DNA of 64,000 nucleotides. It comes from Veillonella sp. KGMB01456. Its GTDB lineage: Bacteria > Bacillota > Negativicutes > Veillonellales > Veillonellaceae. A model generated the notes under the pieces. The model saw nothing but the letters and a program-made list of their open reading frames with translations. It was not told the DNA's origin and did not search any database. The stretch spans positions 62,001 to 126,000 of the forward strand of contig NZ_JALKIG010000001.1 of assembly GCF_023051165.1 (NCBI RefSeq). Direction: 5' to 3'. Positions 15,312 to 24,120 of this stretch are shown one piece after another; within the stretch, counting starts at the first letter, position 1, and each line of letters starts with the position of its first letter. A program made the position numbers and the translations under genes.

Positions 15312-15785
15312 ATGCAAATATCCAGTCGTTTTACTATAGCGGTTCATATTTTTACTTGTATCGCTATTGCAGAAAAGAAATATAAAGTAACCAGCAAGTT
15401 TTTGGCCGGTAGTATCAACGTAAATCCGGTTATTATTCGTAACATCGTGCTCATGTTGAAGGCTCATGGTCTGATTGATTCTCGTCAGGGCACGTCCGGC
15501 ATCAAGATTGCCAAATGTCCGTCGGACATCACCTTGTTAGATATTTTCAACGCCGTGGAATCCCTCGATAACGGTCAGCTGTTCAGTTTTCATGAAAACC
15601 CGGCTCAAGATTGTCCGGTCGGCAGTCACATTCATTGTGTGCTGGATGGCCGTTTGGAGCAGATTCAGAGTGCCCTTGAAAAAGAATTGCAAAGTATTAC
15701 GTTAGCTTCGATTATTGAAGATGCAGAAACGCAAATTGCTAAAGATGAAGCAGCGGCCAATGCCGATTGTTCGGAGCTGGTATAA
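15312..15785 (+). CDS. ywnA: Rrf2-family transcriptional repressor, YwnA-like
   Basis: A 157-aa winged-helix regulator. It begins MQISSRFTIAVHI, as Rrf2 proteins do, then an HTH around 25-60 (SKFLAGSINVNPVIIRNIV) and a wing (SRQGTSGIKIAKCP). Cys69, Cys101 and Cys109 (CPVGSHIHC) could sense redox or nitrosative stress, but the classic three-Cys cluster spacing is not obvious. ATG 15312 is chosen, 7 nt after AGGAGG; ATG 15306 is only 1 nt from it. A 19-bp inverted repeat precedes the gene and recurs at ywnB, so it likely represses both. Confidence 0.87.
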   Translation: MQISSRFTIAVHIFTCIAIAEKKYKVTSKFLAGSINVNPVIIRNIVLMLKAHGLIDSRQGTSGIKIAKCPSDITLLDIFNAVESLDNGQLFSFHENPAQDCPVGSHIHCVLDGRLEQIQSALEKELQSITLASIIEDAETQIAKDEAAANADCSELV

Positions 15786-15815
15786 AAACTATGCTCGGAG
15801 CTGGTATAAAAACTA
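15771..15815. repeat. 24-bp tandem duplication over the ywnA 3' end
   Basis: A 21-nt string starting TCGGAGCTGG occurs at 15771-15791 and again at 15795-15815. The first copy includes the ywnA stop codon. It looks like a recent slip duplication that left the protein intact. Confidence 0.85.
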
Positions 15816-15829
15816 AATAATTGAGCAGA

Positions 15830-15904
15830 GAACCCCGTGTCTCGGTTATGTAAGAGCTTATCCTTCAGGAAAGTTACGTATCATGACCGAGCGGGGGTCT
15901 TTTA
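15830..15904 (+). terminator. Terminator after ywnA
   Basis: A two-part stem: ACCCC/GGGGGT, then CTCGGTTATG (15841-15850) with CATGACCGAG (15882-15891), a long loop and CTTTTAT at the end. Confidence 0.6.
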
Positions 15905-15914
15905 TATTGACTAT

Positions 15915-15968
15915 GATATTTTTCAAAAGTTTATTGACTGAATAATCGTAAATTTTTTGAAAAATATC
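15915..15968. promoter_or_regulatory. Perfect 14-bp inverted repeat upstream of the RclA-like gene
   Basis: GATATTTTTCAAAA (15915-15928) is mirrored at 15955-15968, 26 bp apart. A third related half-site, ATTTTTCAAAAATATTGAT, is at 16041-16059 in the leader. A TATAAT lies at 16003-16008. The set looks like a regulator-binding region rather than a terminator, as there is no T-run in context. Confidence 0.45.
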
Positions 15969-16083
15969 GATGTTATATTGCGGCCTTTTGGAGGCAGTGT
16001 GATATAATTAAATGTATGAGACAGATATTCAAGATTATTTATTTTTCAAAAATATTGATAGCGAAATAATAAGGAGGTAAAAG

Positions 16084-17448
16084 ATGAAATCGTATGACGT
16101 AATTGTGATTGGTTTCGGTAAAGCCGGCAAAACTTTGGCCGGTAAATTAGCAAAATCCGGCAAAAAAGTAGCGTTAATTGAAAAAGACGCTTTTATGTAT
16201 GGCGGTACTTGTATTAATGTAGGTTGTATTCCTTCAAAACGTTTGATTACAGATGCGGCGTTGTCCCCTGATGCATCTTTTGAAGAAAAAGCGGCTTATT
16301 TTAAAAAATCTATTGAAGGTAAACGTCAATTGACCGCTGCGTTAAATCAGGCCAACTATAATAAAGTAGCTCAAGCAGGTGCTGAAATTATTGATGGCGT
16401 AGCATCCTTTGTTGATGCTAAGACTATCAACGTTAAAACTGCTGATGGCGATTTGACGTTGACCGCTGAACAGTTCTTGATTAACACCGGTTCCACGCCG
16501 GTAATTCCTAATATTGAAGGCGTACGTGATCCAGCGACCGGTGAACTTCAGGCAGGCAATAAACTTTACACATCCCAGACGCTCATGGATTTGGATGAAC
16601 TTCCTGAACGCCTTACTATCGTAGGCGGCGGCTATATCGGTTTGGAATTCGCGTCCATGTTTGCCGAATTCGGCAGCAAAGTTACGATTATTCAAGATTC
16701 GGATGTATTTTTACCGCGTGAAGACGAAGACATTGTCGAAGTAATTCGCGAAGTTATCAGCGCTAAAGGCGTTGAAGTGATTACCGGTGCGGCTATTAGC
16801 GCTATTAAAGACGGCGTAGTAACTTACACAGCTGACGGCGCTACTAAAGAATTAGCCGGCGATGCTGTTTTGATTGCTACCGGTCGTCGTCCAAACACCG
16901 ACGAGCTTCAAGCTGAAAAAGCGGGTATCAAAATGACGAACCGTGGCGCTGTTGAAACAGATGAACACTTACGCACCAGCGTGCCTAACATCTGGGCTGC
17001 CGGCGACGTTGTTGGTAAATTGCAGTTCACCTACATTTCCTTAGATGATTACCGCATCGTTTTGGATGACATGATGGGCAACCGTCAACGTACCACTGAA
17101 AACCGTGGTGCTTTCGCATACTCCGTATTCATTGAACCTCCGTTCTCTCGCGTTGGTTTGAATGAAAAAGAAGCTAAAGCTCAAGGCCTCGAATATCGTG
17201 TTCTTAAAATGCCGGCTAACGCCATTCCAAAAGCTAAAGTACTTCGCGAAACTGAAGGCGTGTTAAAAGCTTTGGTAGCTCCAAACGGCAAAATCTTGGG
17301 TGCACAACTCTTCTGTGCCGAATCCCATGAAATGATTAATATGATTAAACTCGCTATGGATCATGACTTGGGCTATGAAGTACTCCGCGACTTCATCTAT
17401 AACCACCCAACCATGTCTGAAAGCTTGAACGATTTGTTTGCGTTATAA
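16084..17448 (+). CDS. RclA-like pyridine nucleotide-disulfide oxidoreductase
   Basis: FAD-dependent dimeric oxidoreductase of 454 aa. An N-terminal FAD-binding motif (VIVIGFGKAGKTLA) precedes the redox-active CINVGC pair (Cys43/Cys48). The NAD(P)-binding motif is VGGGYIGLE, the second FAD signature is VPNIWAAGDVVG, and a C-terminal dimerisation domain ends in HPTMSESLNDLF. It lacks the extra cysteines of MerA and resembles RclA/YkgC more than lipoamide dehydrogenase; no 2-oxoacid dehydrogenase genes are near. AAGGAGG lies before the ATG. The likely role is response to reactive chlorine or metal stress, by family analogy. Confidence 0.85.
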   Translation: MKSYDVIVIGFGKAGKTLAGKLAKSGKKVALIEKDAFMYGGTCINVGCIPSKRLITDAALSPDASFEEKAAYFKKSIEGKRQLTAALNQANYNKVAQAGAEIIDGVASFVDAKTINVKTADGDLTLTAEQFLINTGSTPVIPNIEGVRDPATGELQAGNKLYTSQTLMDLDELPERLTIVGGGYIGLEFASMFAEFGSKVTIIQDSDVFLPREDEDIVEVIREVISAKGVEVITGAAISAIKDGVVTYTADGATKELAGDAVLIATGRRPNTDELQAEKAGIKMTNRGAVETDEHLRTSVPNIWAAGDVVGKLQFTYISLDDYRIVLDDMMGNRQRTTENRGAFAYSVFIEPPFSRVGLNEKEAKAQGLEYRVLKMPANAIPKAKVLRETEGVLKALVAPNGKILGAQLFCAESHEMINMIKLAMDHDLGYEVLRDFIYNHPTMSESLNDLFAL

Positions 17449-17500
17449 GATGCTCTTTATGAATAGTATCGAATTATAAACATAATGTAATAAAACAGCA

Positions 17501-17548
17501 AAACTCCTTAATATATCAATGTATTATCGATATATTAAGGAGTTTTTT
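17501..17548 (+). terminator. Terminator after RclA-like gene
   Basis: A perfect 17-bp stem (17501-17517 with 17529-17545), an 11-nt loop and six T. Confidence 0.92.
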
Positions 17549-17714
17549 GTAATTTATACATGTTAGAAGAAAATTTGACAATTTTAAGACCTTACAGGAA
17601 TAAAATAACTACAATATATCAAGTGTGTAGTTAAGCAAGGTATAAATACGGAGGAAAGGAGACAGGAAGGTTGATGGATTCATGATTTAACAATCAAGTG
17701 GAGAGGTGAGAGGT

Positions 17715-19019
17715 ATGAATAAGTACTCCATCGAGAGTAAGTTACAGTTCATTATTTACAGTATTTTAGGCATTATTATATTCTTTGTACCGGTTACAAT
17801 TGGCGGAAAATCGACGATTCCGCTGGATCACATTGTTACGTATATTTTAAAAATCCCGTACTTCCAGCCGGTATATGGTGCTTTGTTTGTTATTCTAGGG
17901 GCGGTCTTGCCGTTTATCAACAAGACGTGGAATAAGAATACGACAACAACTGTGTTCTCTTTGCTGAATATATTGGGGATTCCATTTATTATCATGGCTC
18001 TCATGAATGTGGGACCGGAATTTTTAATGAATAAGAGTACGATTCCGTTTATTTATTCTAAAATCGTAGTGCCGGTTATTACGATCGTGCCGATTGGGGC
18101 TGTATTCTTGGCTTTGCTTATTAACTATGGTCTCATGGAATTCGTCGGAGTTTTCATGCGTCCTGTTATGAGACCACTGTGGCAAACGCCGGGGCGCTCC
18201 GCTATTGATGCGGTAGCATCCTTTGTAGGCAGTTACTCGGTAGCCCTTTTAATTACGAACCGTGTTTTCAAAGAAGGTCGTTATACTATTAAAGAAGCCG
18301 TTGTTATTGCCACCGGTTTCTCCACGGTATCAGCTACCTTTATGATTATTGTGGCCAAAACTCTTAATTTATTGGATGTATGGAACTTATATTTCTGGGC
18401 CACCGTTGTTGTTACCTTCCTTGTTACGGCTGTGACGGCGCGTATTTATCCAATCAGTAAAAAGCCGGATACTTATTACAACGATGTACAGGGGGAAGTG
18501 GAACGCGTTGTTGTGCATGATAAATTCAAAGTCGCTTTTGAAGAAGCCATGGAAGCCAGTTCCAAAGCGGACGGTATTGTGACCGGTACCTTTCATCATC
18601 TCCGTGACGGCCTCGTGTTGGCCTTAAAAATTGCACCGTCCCTCATGTCGATTGGTGTACTGGGTATTGTTATCGCCAATAATACGCCGGTGTTTAACAT
18701 TTTGGCCTATACATTGTATCCGTTTACCTGGATTACGGGCTTTGAAGAACCGTTTTTAGTAGCTAAAGCGTTATCCCTCGGTATTGCGGAAATGTTCCTG
18801 CCCGCCGTTTTGGTTACGAAATTGAGCTTTGAAGTTCGTATGTTGGTTGCTATTACCTGCGTTTCCGAGGTATTGTTCTTCTCCGCATCCATTCCATGTA
18901 TGATGGCTACGGAAATCCCGATTAAACTCAAAGATTATTTCATTATTTGGTTTGAACGTGTGGTCTTATCTATTTTGATTTCTGTACCAGTTATTTATGC
19001 GATTAAGTGGTTAATGTAG
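17715..19019 (+). CDS. YjiH-family membrane protein with Gate domains
   Basis: A 434-aa integral membrane protein with about ten hydrophobic helices. It belongs to the YjiH family, which carries nucleoside-recognition (Gate) modules, visible in the two helical halves around FVGSYSVALLITNRVFKEGRYT and GFEEPFLVAKALSLGIAEMFLPA. A central hydrophilic loop (about 245-295) separates them. The start is ATG 17715 with GAGGTGA just upstream; GTG 17706 overlaps that site. It is transcribed alone. Gate proteins are transporters or scaffolds whose cargo cannot be read from sequence. Confidence 0.8.
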   Translation: MNKYSIESKLQFIIYSILGIIIFFVPVTIGGKSTIPLDHIVTYILKIPYFQPVYGALFVILGAVLPFINKTWNKNTTTTVFSLLNILGIPFIIMALMNVGPEFLMNKSTIPFIYSKIVVPVITIVPIGAVFLALLINYGLMEFVGVFMRPVMRPLWQTPGRSAIDAVASFVGSYSVALLITNRVFKEGRYTIKEAVVIATGFSTVSATFMIIVAKTLNLLDVWNLYFWATVVVTFLVTAVTARIYPISKKPDTYYNDVQGEVERVVVHDKFKVAFEEAMEASSKADGIVTGTFHHLRDGLVLALKIAPSLMSIGVLGIVIANNTPVFNILAYTLYPFTWITGFEEPFLVAKALSLGIAEMFLPAVLVTKLSFEVRMLVAITCVSEVLFFSASIPCMMATEIPIKLKDYFIIWFERVVLSILISVPVIYAIKWLM

Positions 19020-19172
19020 TGTTCCGTAATTATTTCTGATGATACGTAAATAATGCAGTAGTGTTGCATTTGGAGCGGTCAGACGGCTATAAGCGTCCTG
19101 TGAATTCAAATTGTGAATTATCGAAATAGATTTACAAACAAAATTAATAAATATTCCCTGATAAATTATATA

Positions 19173-20111
19173 TCAGAAATCATAAGATAATATTCCTGTT
19201 GGTTGCCTAATAGATAACTCCTTGAACTTTTTGGGAGTTATCTTTTTTTGTTCCTTAAAACATTTAGTATAGTAACTTTGGTCACTGAAACCTACTGAGG
19301 TTGCAATTTCGGCGATAGATAAATTGGTATCTCTGATTAAGTCGATACTTTTGTTTATCCGATAGAGTATTAAGTAATTGAACAACGATTCTCCGGTGAC
19401 TTTTTTAAAAAAGCGACTACATTCGCTTTTGCTGATGGAAACAGATTTTGCAATTTCCTCCAGCGTTATTTTTTCTTGATAGTGATTTTGTATAAAGGAA
19501 AGAATTTGTTTTAACCGATCATTTTCATAGTAGCTTTGCGGGACTTCATCGCTGTCTTGTGAATTAGATTTTAGCAATAAATATGTTTCTTTAAAAATTT
19601 CCAATATATCAATTTCTACATCAACTTCAAATAGTTCCGGTGTTTCTTTTATTAATTGCTGAATGTTAATTATTTTATTTAGGATATTTTTTGAGTTGGA
19701 CTCATTACCGGATAATTTTAAGGCTGCTGGAATAGGTGACTTAAGAATCGGGTTTATATATCGAGAATAAATTCGTCCGTGATTATCGTGGGCGATAAAA
19801 GATGGTGGAATATCTAAACAGATGTAAGACGCGGTTGAAACACTTTTATTTTGTTTAATGAGATGTATCTGCTGATAGTTAATAAAAAAACCGTCTCCTT
19901 TTTTTATTGAATATGTCTGTCGGGGAAGTTTTATATCAATGATACCTTCTGTTACATAACAATATTGAAATGCTTGATGCCAATGCCAATTAATGAACTC
20001 ATAGGTATGGGGCGAAAATGTAGTTGTAAAAATTGAAATATTAAAACCGGGGAAAATAGGTTTTATTAATTCTTGTTTTGAATGATCAAAGGTAATTTTT
20101 TTCTCTTTCAT
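19173..20111 (-). CDS. AraC-family regulator with cupin domain
   Basis: A 312-aa transcription factor. The N-terminal half has cupin features (HWHQAFQYCYVTEG, KKGDGFFINYQQIH), suited to binding a small ligand. The C-terminal 100 residues are a double-HTH AraC domain with LEEIAKSVSISKSECSRFFKKVTGESLFNYL and the signature IAEIATSVGFSDQSYYTKCFKEQKKITPKKF. GAGGT lies 6 nt before the ATG. It is divergent from the diaminopropionate lyase gene across 110 bp, so it most likely controls that operon in response to the substrate. The ligand is inference. Confidence 0.9.
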   Translation of the reverse strand: MKEKKITFDHSKQELIKPIFPGFNISIFTTTFSPHTYEFINWHWHQAFQYCYVTEGIIDIKLPRQTYSIKKGDGFFINYQQIHLIKQNKSVSTASYICLDIPPSFIAHDNHGRIYSRYINPILKSPIPAALKLSGNESNSKNILNKIINIQQLIKETPELFEVDVEIDILEIFKETYLLLKSNSQDSDEVPQSYYENDRLKQILSFIQNHYQEKITLEEIAKSVSISKSECSRFFKKVTGESLFNYLILYRINKSIDLIRDTNLSIAEIATSVGFSDQSYYTKCFKEQKKITPKKFKELSIRQPTGILSYDF

Positions 20112-20221
20112 TCTTACGACCTCAATATTTTTATAAAATTAAGATTTTTAGTGATATAACCATAAATTAATAAATAGTATAGTAAGTATAACAATAAATC
20201 GTTGAAAAGGGAAGTGATGAG

Positions 20222-21445
20222 ATGCGTATTTTTAGCAATGATGTTATGGAAGTGCTGATTAATAAGGGTTTAAGAGAATTTAGAAGTGATGGTTGTTTTG
20301 ACTATAATGAAGCTTTAGCGGCTAAAAAATCACATGAGTCATTAGAGGCTTATCAAAAAACACCTTTGGTTCACCTTGATGGATTAGCAAAAAAATTACA
20401 AATTTCCAATATCATGGTTAAAGATGAATCGAAACGATTCAGTCTTAATGCATTTAAAGGTTTAGGTGGCAGTTATGCTATGTTTCGTATTATCTGTGAA
20501 GTTCTAGGTTTAGATTATCAAACAGCACAACTTAAAGATTTATTACAAGATAAATTTAAAGCGACCTTACAAGCGATTGAGTTTGTTACGGCAACTGATG
20601 GGAATCATGGTAAAGGTGTTTCATGGGCAGCCGGAATTTTTGGTTGTAAAGCACATGTCTATATGCCAGCCGGTTCTCAGGAAGTTCGGGCCGAGGCCAT
20701 TAGAAATGCGGGCCCTGCCGATGTTGAGATTACAAAGTTTAATTATGATGATACTGTTAGATTTGTAAAGAGCCAAAGTGAAGCAAACGGTTGGTATCTT
20801 ATTCAAGATACTGCTTGGGACGGTTATGAAAAAATCCCAACTTGGATTATACAAGGTTATTTAACTATGATTCTTGAAACGGTTGAAGAGTTGGGAACTA
20901 AAAAAAATAAACCAACCCATGTTTTTTTACAAGCCGGGGTCGGGGCTATGGCTGGCGGTGTAGTAGGCTTTTTAAGTGATTATTATAAAACAGATAAACC
21001 GATAATTGTAATCGTCGAACCGCAAGTAGCTGACTGTATTTATAGATCTAAGCTGATTGATGATGGCGCGATGCATTCTATTGAAGGCTCGCCTTTTACG
21101 ATTATGGCCGGCTTGAACTGCGGTACACCGTGCAAAGTAACCTGGGGTGAACTAAGTAATCTGCCTGACTTTTACGTATCTTGTGCTGATAGTGTAGCAG
21201 CTTGTGGAATGAGAACATACCATAAACCGCTTTCCGGTGATGCTCAAATTATTTCAGGCGAATCAGGAGCAGTAACAATGGGGGTTGTAAAAACTATTTT
21301 AGCGGATGAACGTTACAAGTCATTGAAGGAAAGTATGCAATTAAATTCGGATTCTAAAATTTTACTCATAAATACTGAAGGTGATACGGATCCAGAGAAT
21401 TATGAGGCTATTATTTCCGGAAAATTATTCAAAGAAAACTGTTAG
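20222..21445 (+). CDS. dpaL: 2,3-diaminopropionate ammonia-lyase
   Basis: PLP enzyme of fold type II, 407 aa, converting 2,3-diaminopropionate to pyruvate and two ammonia. The PLP lysine is Lys79 in LNAFKGLGGSYA, and the family-specific TDGNHGKGVSWAA and AGVGAMAGG phosphate loop are present. C-terminal segments GDAQIISGESGAV and NTEGDTDPE are typical of DpaL/YgeX. GGAAGTGA precedes the ATG. It is the first gene of a plus-strand unit with a carrier, an M20 hydrolase and a permease, under a divergent AraC regulator. Confidence 0.92.
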   Translation: MRIFSNDVMEVLINKGLREFRSDGCFDYNEALAAKKSHESLEAYQKTPLVHLDGLAKKLQISNIMVKDESKRFSLNAFKGLGGSYAMFRIICEVLGLDYQTAQLKDLLQDKFKATLQAIEFVTATDGNHGKGVSWAAGIFGCKAHVYMPAGSQEVRAEAIRNAGPADVEITKFNYDDTVRFVKSQSEANGWYLIQDTAWDGYEKIPTWIIQGYLTMILETVEELGTKKNKPTHVFLQAGVGAMAGGVVGFLSDYYKTDKPIIVIVEPQVADCIYRSKLIDDGAMHSIEGSPFTIMAGLNCGTPCKVTWGELSNLPDFYVSCADSVAACGMRTYHKPLSGDAQIISGESGAVTMGVVKTILADERYKSLKESMQLNSDSKILLINTEGDTDPENYEAIISGKLFKENC

Positions 21446-21486
21446 ATCTTCTTATAATAGGTTGGTTAATAGATAGAGGGATAGGT

Positions 21487-22878
21487 ATGAATACGATGAA
21501 ACGGGAGTTGACTTTTTCGTATGCCGCATTTGTAATGGGCGTATGTTTTGCTTTCATTATGATTCCGGCTGCTGTGTTTGGAGTTAAAATTCATGTTATG
21601 TTTGTACTATCGTGGCTAATTGCGATTCCACTTTGTATGAGATTGGGCTATACCTATAAAGAGTTACAAAGTGGGATGTTGGACTTTATTCCTAAATGCA
21701 TTATGCCGGTTCTTTTAATATTAATTATTGGTGGATTAATTGGTGCTTGGTGTGCCAGTGGTACCATTGCTTATATTACGGCTCTAGGGTTAAAAATGAT
21801 AAATCCTCAATATTTTTTAGCAACAGCGTTTGCGATTACCTTTATTTGTGCTTGTTTTACGGGTACAAGTTTCGGTACCTGTGGGACAATTGGGGTGGCC
21901 CTTATGGGGGTTGCGGCCGGCATGGGAATTGATACCTATTGGGCCGCCAGTGCTATTCTTTGTGCTGCCGTTATTGGTGATGGATTGTCACCTTTATCTG
22001 ATACTCCTAATGTTATTGCCGGTGCAACGAATGTAGATGTTTTTAAAAGTGTAATTTTTCAGTTGCCTATGACAATTCCGGTTATTCTTATATCCTTCGC
22101 ATTTTATGCGTTTATGGGGGTGTTTGGGGATGTACCGATGGCTGATACATCGACTATAAGCAATTTAGTTATTGCCATCGAAGATAGCTACAATTTAGGT
22201 GTATGGTGTCTTATACCGGTGATTTTGGTGTTTGGCTTGTTGATTTTTGAATTTCCGGCGATACCGGCCATTTTAATTGGTATTCTAAGTGCTATAGGTG
22301 TGGCTGTAGTATTTCAAGGGCAAAGTATCGTAAATACTGTTAGTGCGGTATGGGGCGGCTATCACTTAGTTTCGGATAATAAATTAATTGAAACTTTATT
22401 CAGTCGAGGCGGCATTTCGAGTATGACGGGAACAGCAGTTTTAATTATCTTCTCATTTGGTTTATTTGGAATACTAAAGCTATGTAATGTACTGGATGTA
22501 TTGGTAGTTCCACTAACTAAGAAAATTAAATGTCGTTTAAGTGGAGTTGTATGCGTAATTGTATTGGGATTTTTGGCAAATTTCTCATCTTCGGCCAGTT
22601 TCTCTGAAGTTTTTACAGGCAATATTATGACAACTGTTTATGATAAAGCAGGTTTGAATCGCTTGGATTTAACACGGGCTGCCACTGTTGGATGTTTAGT
22701 GTTCTCTATGTTCGTACCGTTTACAGTAATGTGTGCTACCGTTACCGGCTTTTTAGGTGTAGATCCGGTTGCGATGTTTAAATATTATGTCAGTATGCCA
22801 CTTTATTTAATCGTTATATTGTTGATTACAGGGTTTAATTTGGATAAATCTTTATTGGCTAAGATGAGTAAAAGTTAG
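21487..22878 (+). CDS. NhaC-family sodium/proton-coupled carrier
   Basis: A 463-aa membrane protein with about eleven helices, of the NhaC antiporter family (ion transporter superfamily). TGTSFGTCGTIGVALMGVAAG and AVIGDGLSPLSDTPNVIAGATN are diagnostic of the family, whose members exchange Na+ for H+ or amino acids and organic acids. It lies 41 nt after dpaL and 64 nt before the M20 gene. This operon position makes uptake of diaminopropionate or a conjugate, or export of a product, more likely than housekeeping sodium homeostasis. The substrate is inference. Confidence 0.85.
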   Translation: MNTMKRELTFSYAAFVMGVCFAFIMIPAAVFGVKIHVMFVLSWLIAIPLCMRLGYTYKELQSGMLDFIPKCIMPVLLILIIGGLIGAWCASGTIAYITALGLKMINPQYFLATAFAITFICACFTGTSFGTCGTIGVALMGVAAGMGIDTYWAASAILCAAVIGDGLSPLSDTPNVIAGATNVDVFKSVIFQLPMTIPVILISFAFYAFMGVFGDVPMADTSTISNLVIAIEDSYNLGVWCLIPVILVFGLLIFEFPAIPAILIGILSAIGVAVVFQGQSIVNTVSAVWGGYHLVSDNKLIETLFSRGGISSMTGTAVLIIFSFGLFGILKLCNVLDVLVVPLTKKIKCRLSGVVCVIVLGFLANFSSSASFSEVFTGNIMTTVYDKAGLNRLDLTRAATVGCLVFSMFVPFTVMCATVTGFLGVDPVAMFKYYVSMPLYLIVILLITGFNLDKSLLAKMSKS

Positions 22879-22942
22879 GTATAGCAACAGGTATTAATTT
22901 CGATTGGGTATTTGACAGTCTGTTCTTGGGAGGTAATTTATC

Positions 22943-24118
22943 ATGGAAAATCAATTAGCGAAAATCTTTACATTTATTGATGAACATAAGGAAGACATGG
23001 TACAGGATTTAAGAACGTTTGCTGATTTAGAGGGGCACTTTGAAGAAAAAGATAATGTATTAAAAGCCAGAACGTGGTTGCAACAGCAGTTGGAAAAAGA
23101 AGGTTTTGCGTGTAGATTCAGAGAGGTTGCCGATGACCGTTGTGGTATTATGATTGCCGAGTTAGGGATGGATCGACCGGGGAAACCGATTATATTTTCC
23201 GGCCATTGTGATACAGTACATTATACCGGTAGCTTTGGCGGTGAAAATCCGACTGTCATTAAAGACGGGAAAATTTTTGGACCCGGTGTGCTTGATATGA
23301 AAGGCGGTTTAATTATTGCATTATATGTTGCAAAAGCGTTAAACTTTATACAGTATAAGGAGCACCCGATTAAACTTATTGTTGTAGGTGAAGAAGAATC
23401 CGATCATGTCGGTAATGACGGCAATAAAATACTAACGGCTGAATCAAAAGGGGCACTCTGTTGTTTTAACATGGAAACCGGTCAAATGAATAATAGTTTA
23501 TGTACTCAGAAGAAAAGTCAATTTACCTATTATTTGAGTGTTGACGGGGTAGGTGGTCATGCCGGTAATGATTTTTTGAAAGGTCGTAATGCAATTAATG
23601 AAGCCGTGTATAAGATTCAGAAAATTATTGAACTCACTGACTTATCCGTAGGAACTACGGTTACAACGGCAGTTATAAAGGGTGGTGGGCACACCAGTGG
23701 CATTGCAGATCATTGTGAAGTCGTGTTCGATGTGCGAGTGACAAATGAAAATGAAGCAAAACGTATTATGGACTCTATGTATGAAATTACTGATGAAACG
23801 TTTATTGAAGGAACAAAGTCAAAGTTAACGTATTACCGCGCTAAATTATTGCCACTTCAAGAAACCAAAGAAGCGATTCGTTTACTAGACTTTGTTAATA
23901 CAGTTGCCAAAGATAACGGTTTTGATGAATTTGGGAAAGTGCATTTAGGCGGAGCATCCGATGCCGGAAATATGGCGGCAGCCGGTATTCCGGTTTTAGA
24001 TAACTGCGGTATCATCGGTCAATATGCACATAATAAAAAAGAATATGGCATAATTAATTCCTTATACTCTAGAGCTAAAATATTTGCAGGCACTGTTTTG
24101 AAAATTAAGGAGTTGTAG
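22943..24118 (+). CDS. M20-family metallo-amidohydrolase
   Basis: A 391-aa zinc hydrolase of the ArgE/DapE/CPG2 family, related to YgeY. Metal and catalytic residues are in order: SGHCDTVH (His88, Asp90), PGVLDMKGG (Asp118), GEEE (Glu150/151) and a later GGASDAGN with a His-rich QYAHNKKE. A dimerisation domain lies around 180-290. GGGAGGT is 10 nt before the ATG. In Escherichia coli ygeY also neighbours ygeX (dpaL), supporting a joint pathway. It may release diaminopropionate from an N-acyl or peptide conjugate. Confidence 0.88.
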   Translation: MENQLAKIFTFIDEHKEDMVQDLRTFADLEGHFEEKDNVLKARTWLQQQLEKEGFACRFREVADDRCGIMIAELGMDRPGKPIIFSGHCDTVHYTGSFGGENPTVIKDGKIFGPGVLDMKGGLIIALYVAKALNFIQYKEHPIKLIVVGEEESDHVGNDGNKILTAESKGALCCFNMETGQMNNSLCTQKKSQFTYYLSVDGVGGHAGNDFLKGRNAINEAVYKIQKIIELTDLSVGTTVTTAVIKGGGHTSGIADHCEVVFDVRVTNENEAKRIMDSMYEITDETFIEGTKSKLTYYRAKLLPLQETKEAIRLLDFVNTVAKDNGFDEFGKVHLGGASDAGNMAAAGIPVLDNCGIIGQYAHNKKEYGIINSLYSRAKIFAGTVLKIKEL

Positions 24119-24120
24119 TT

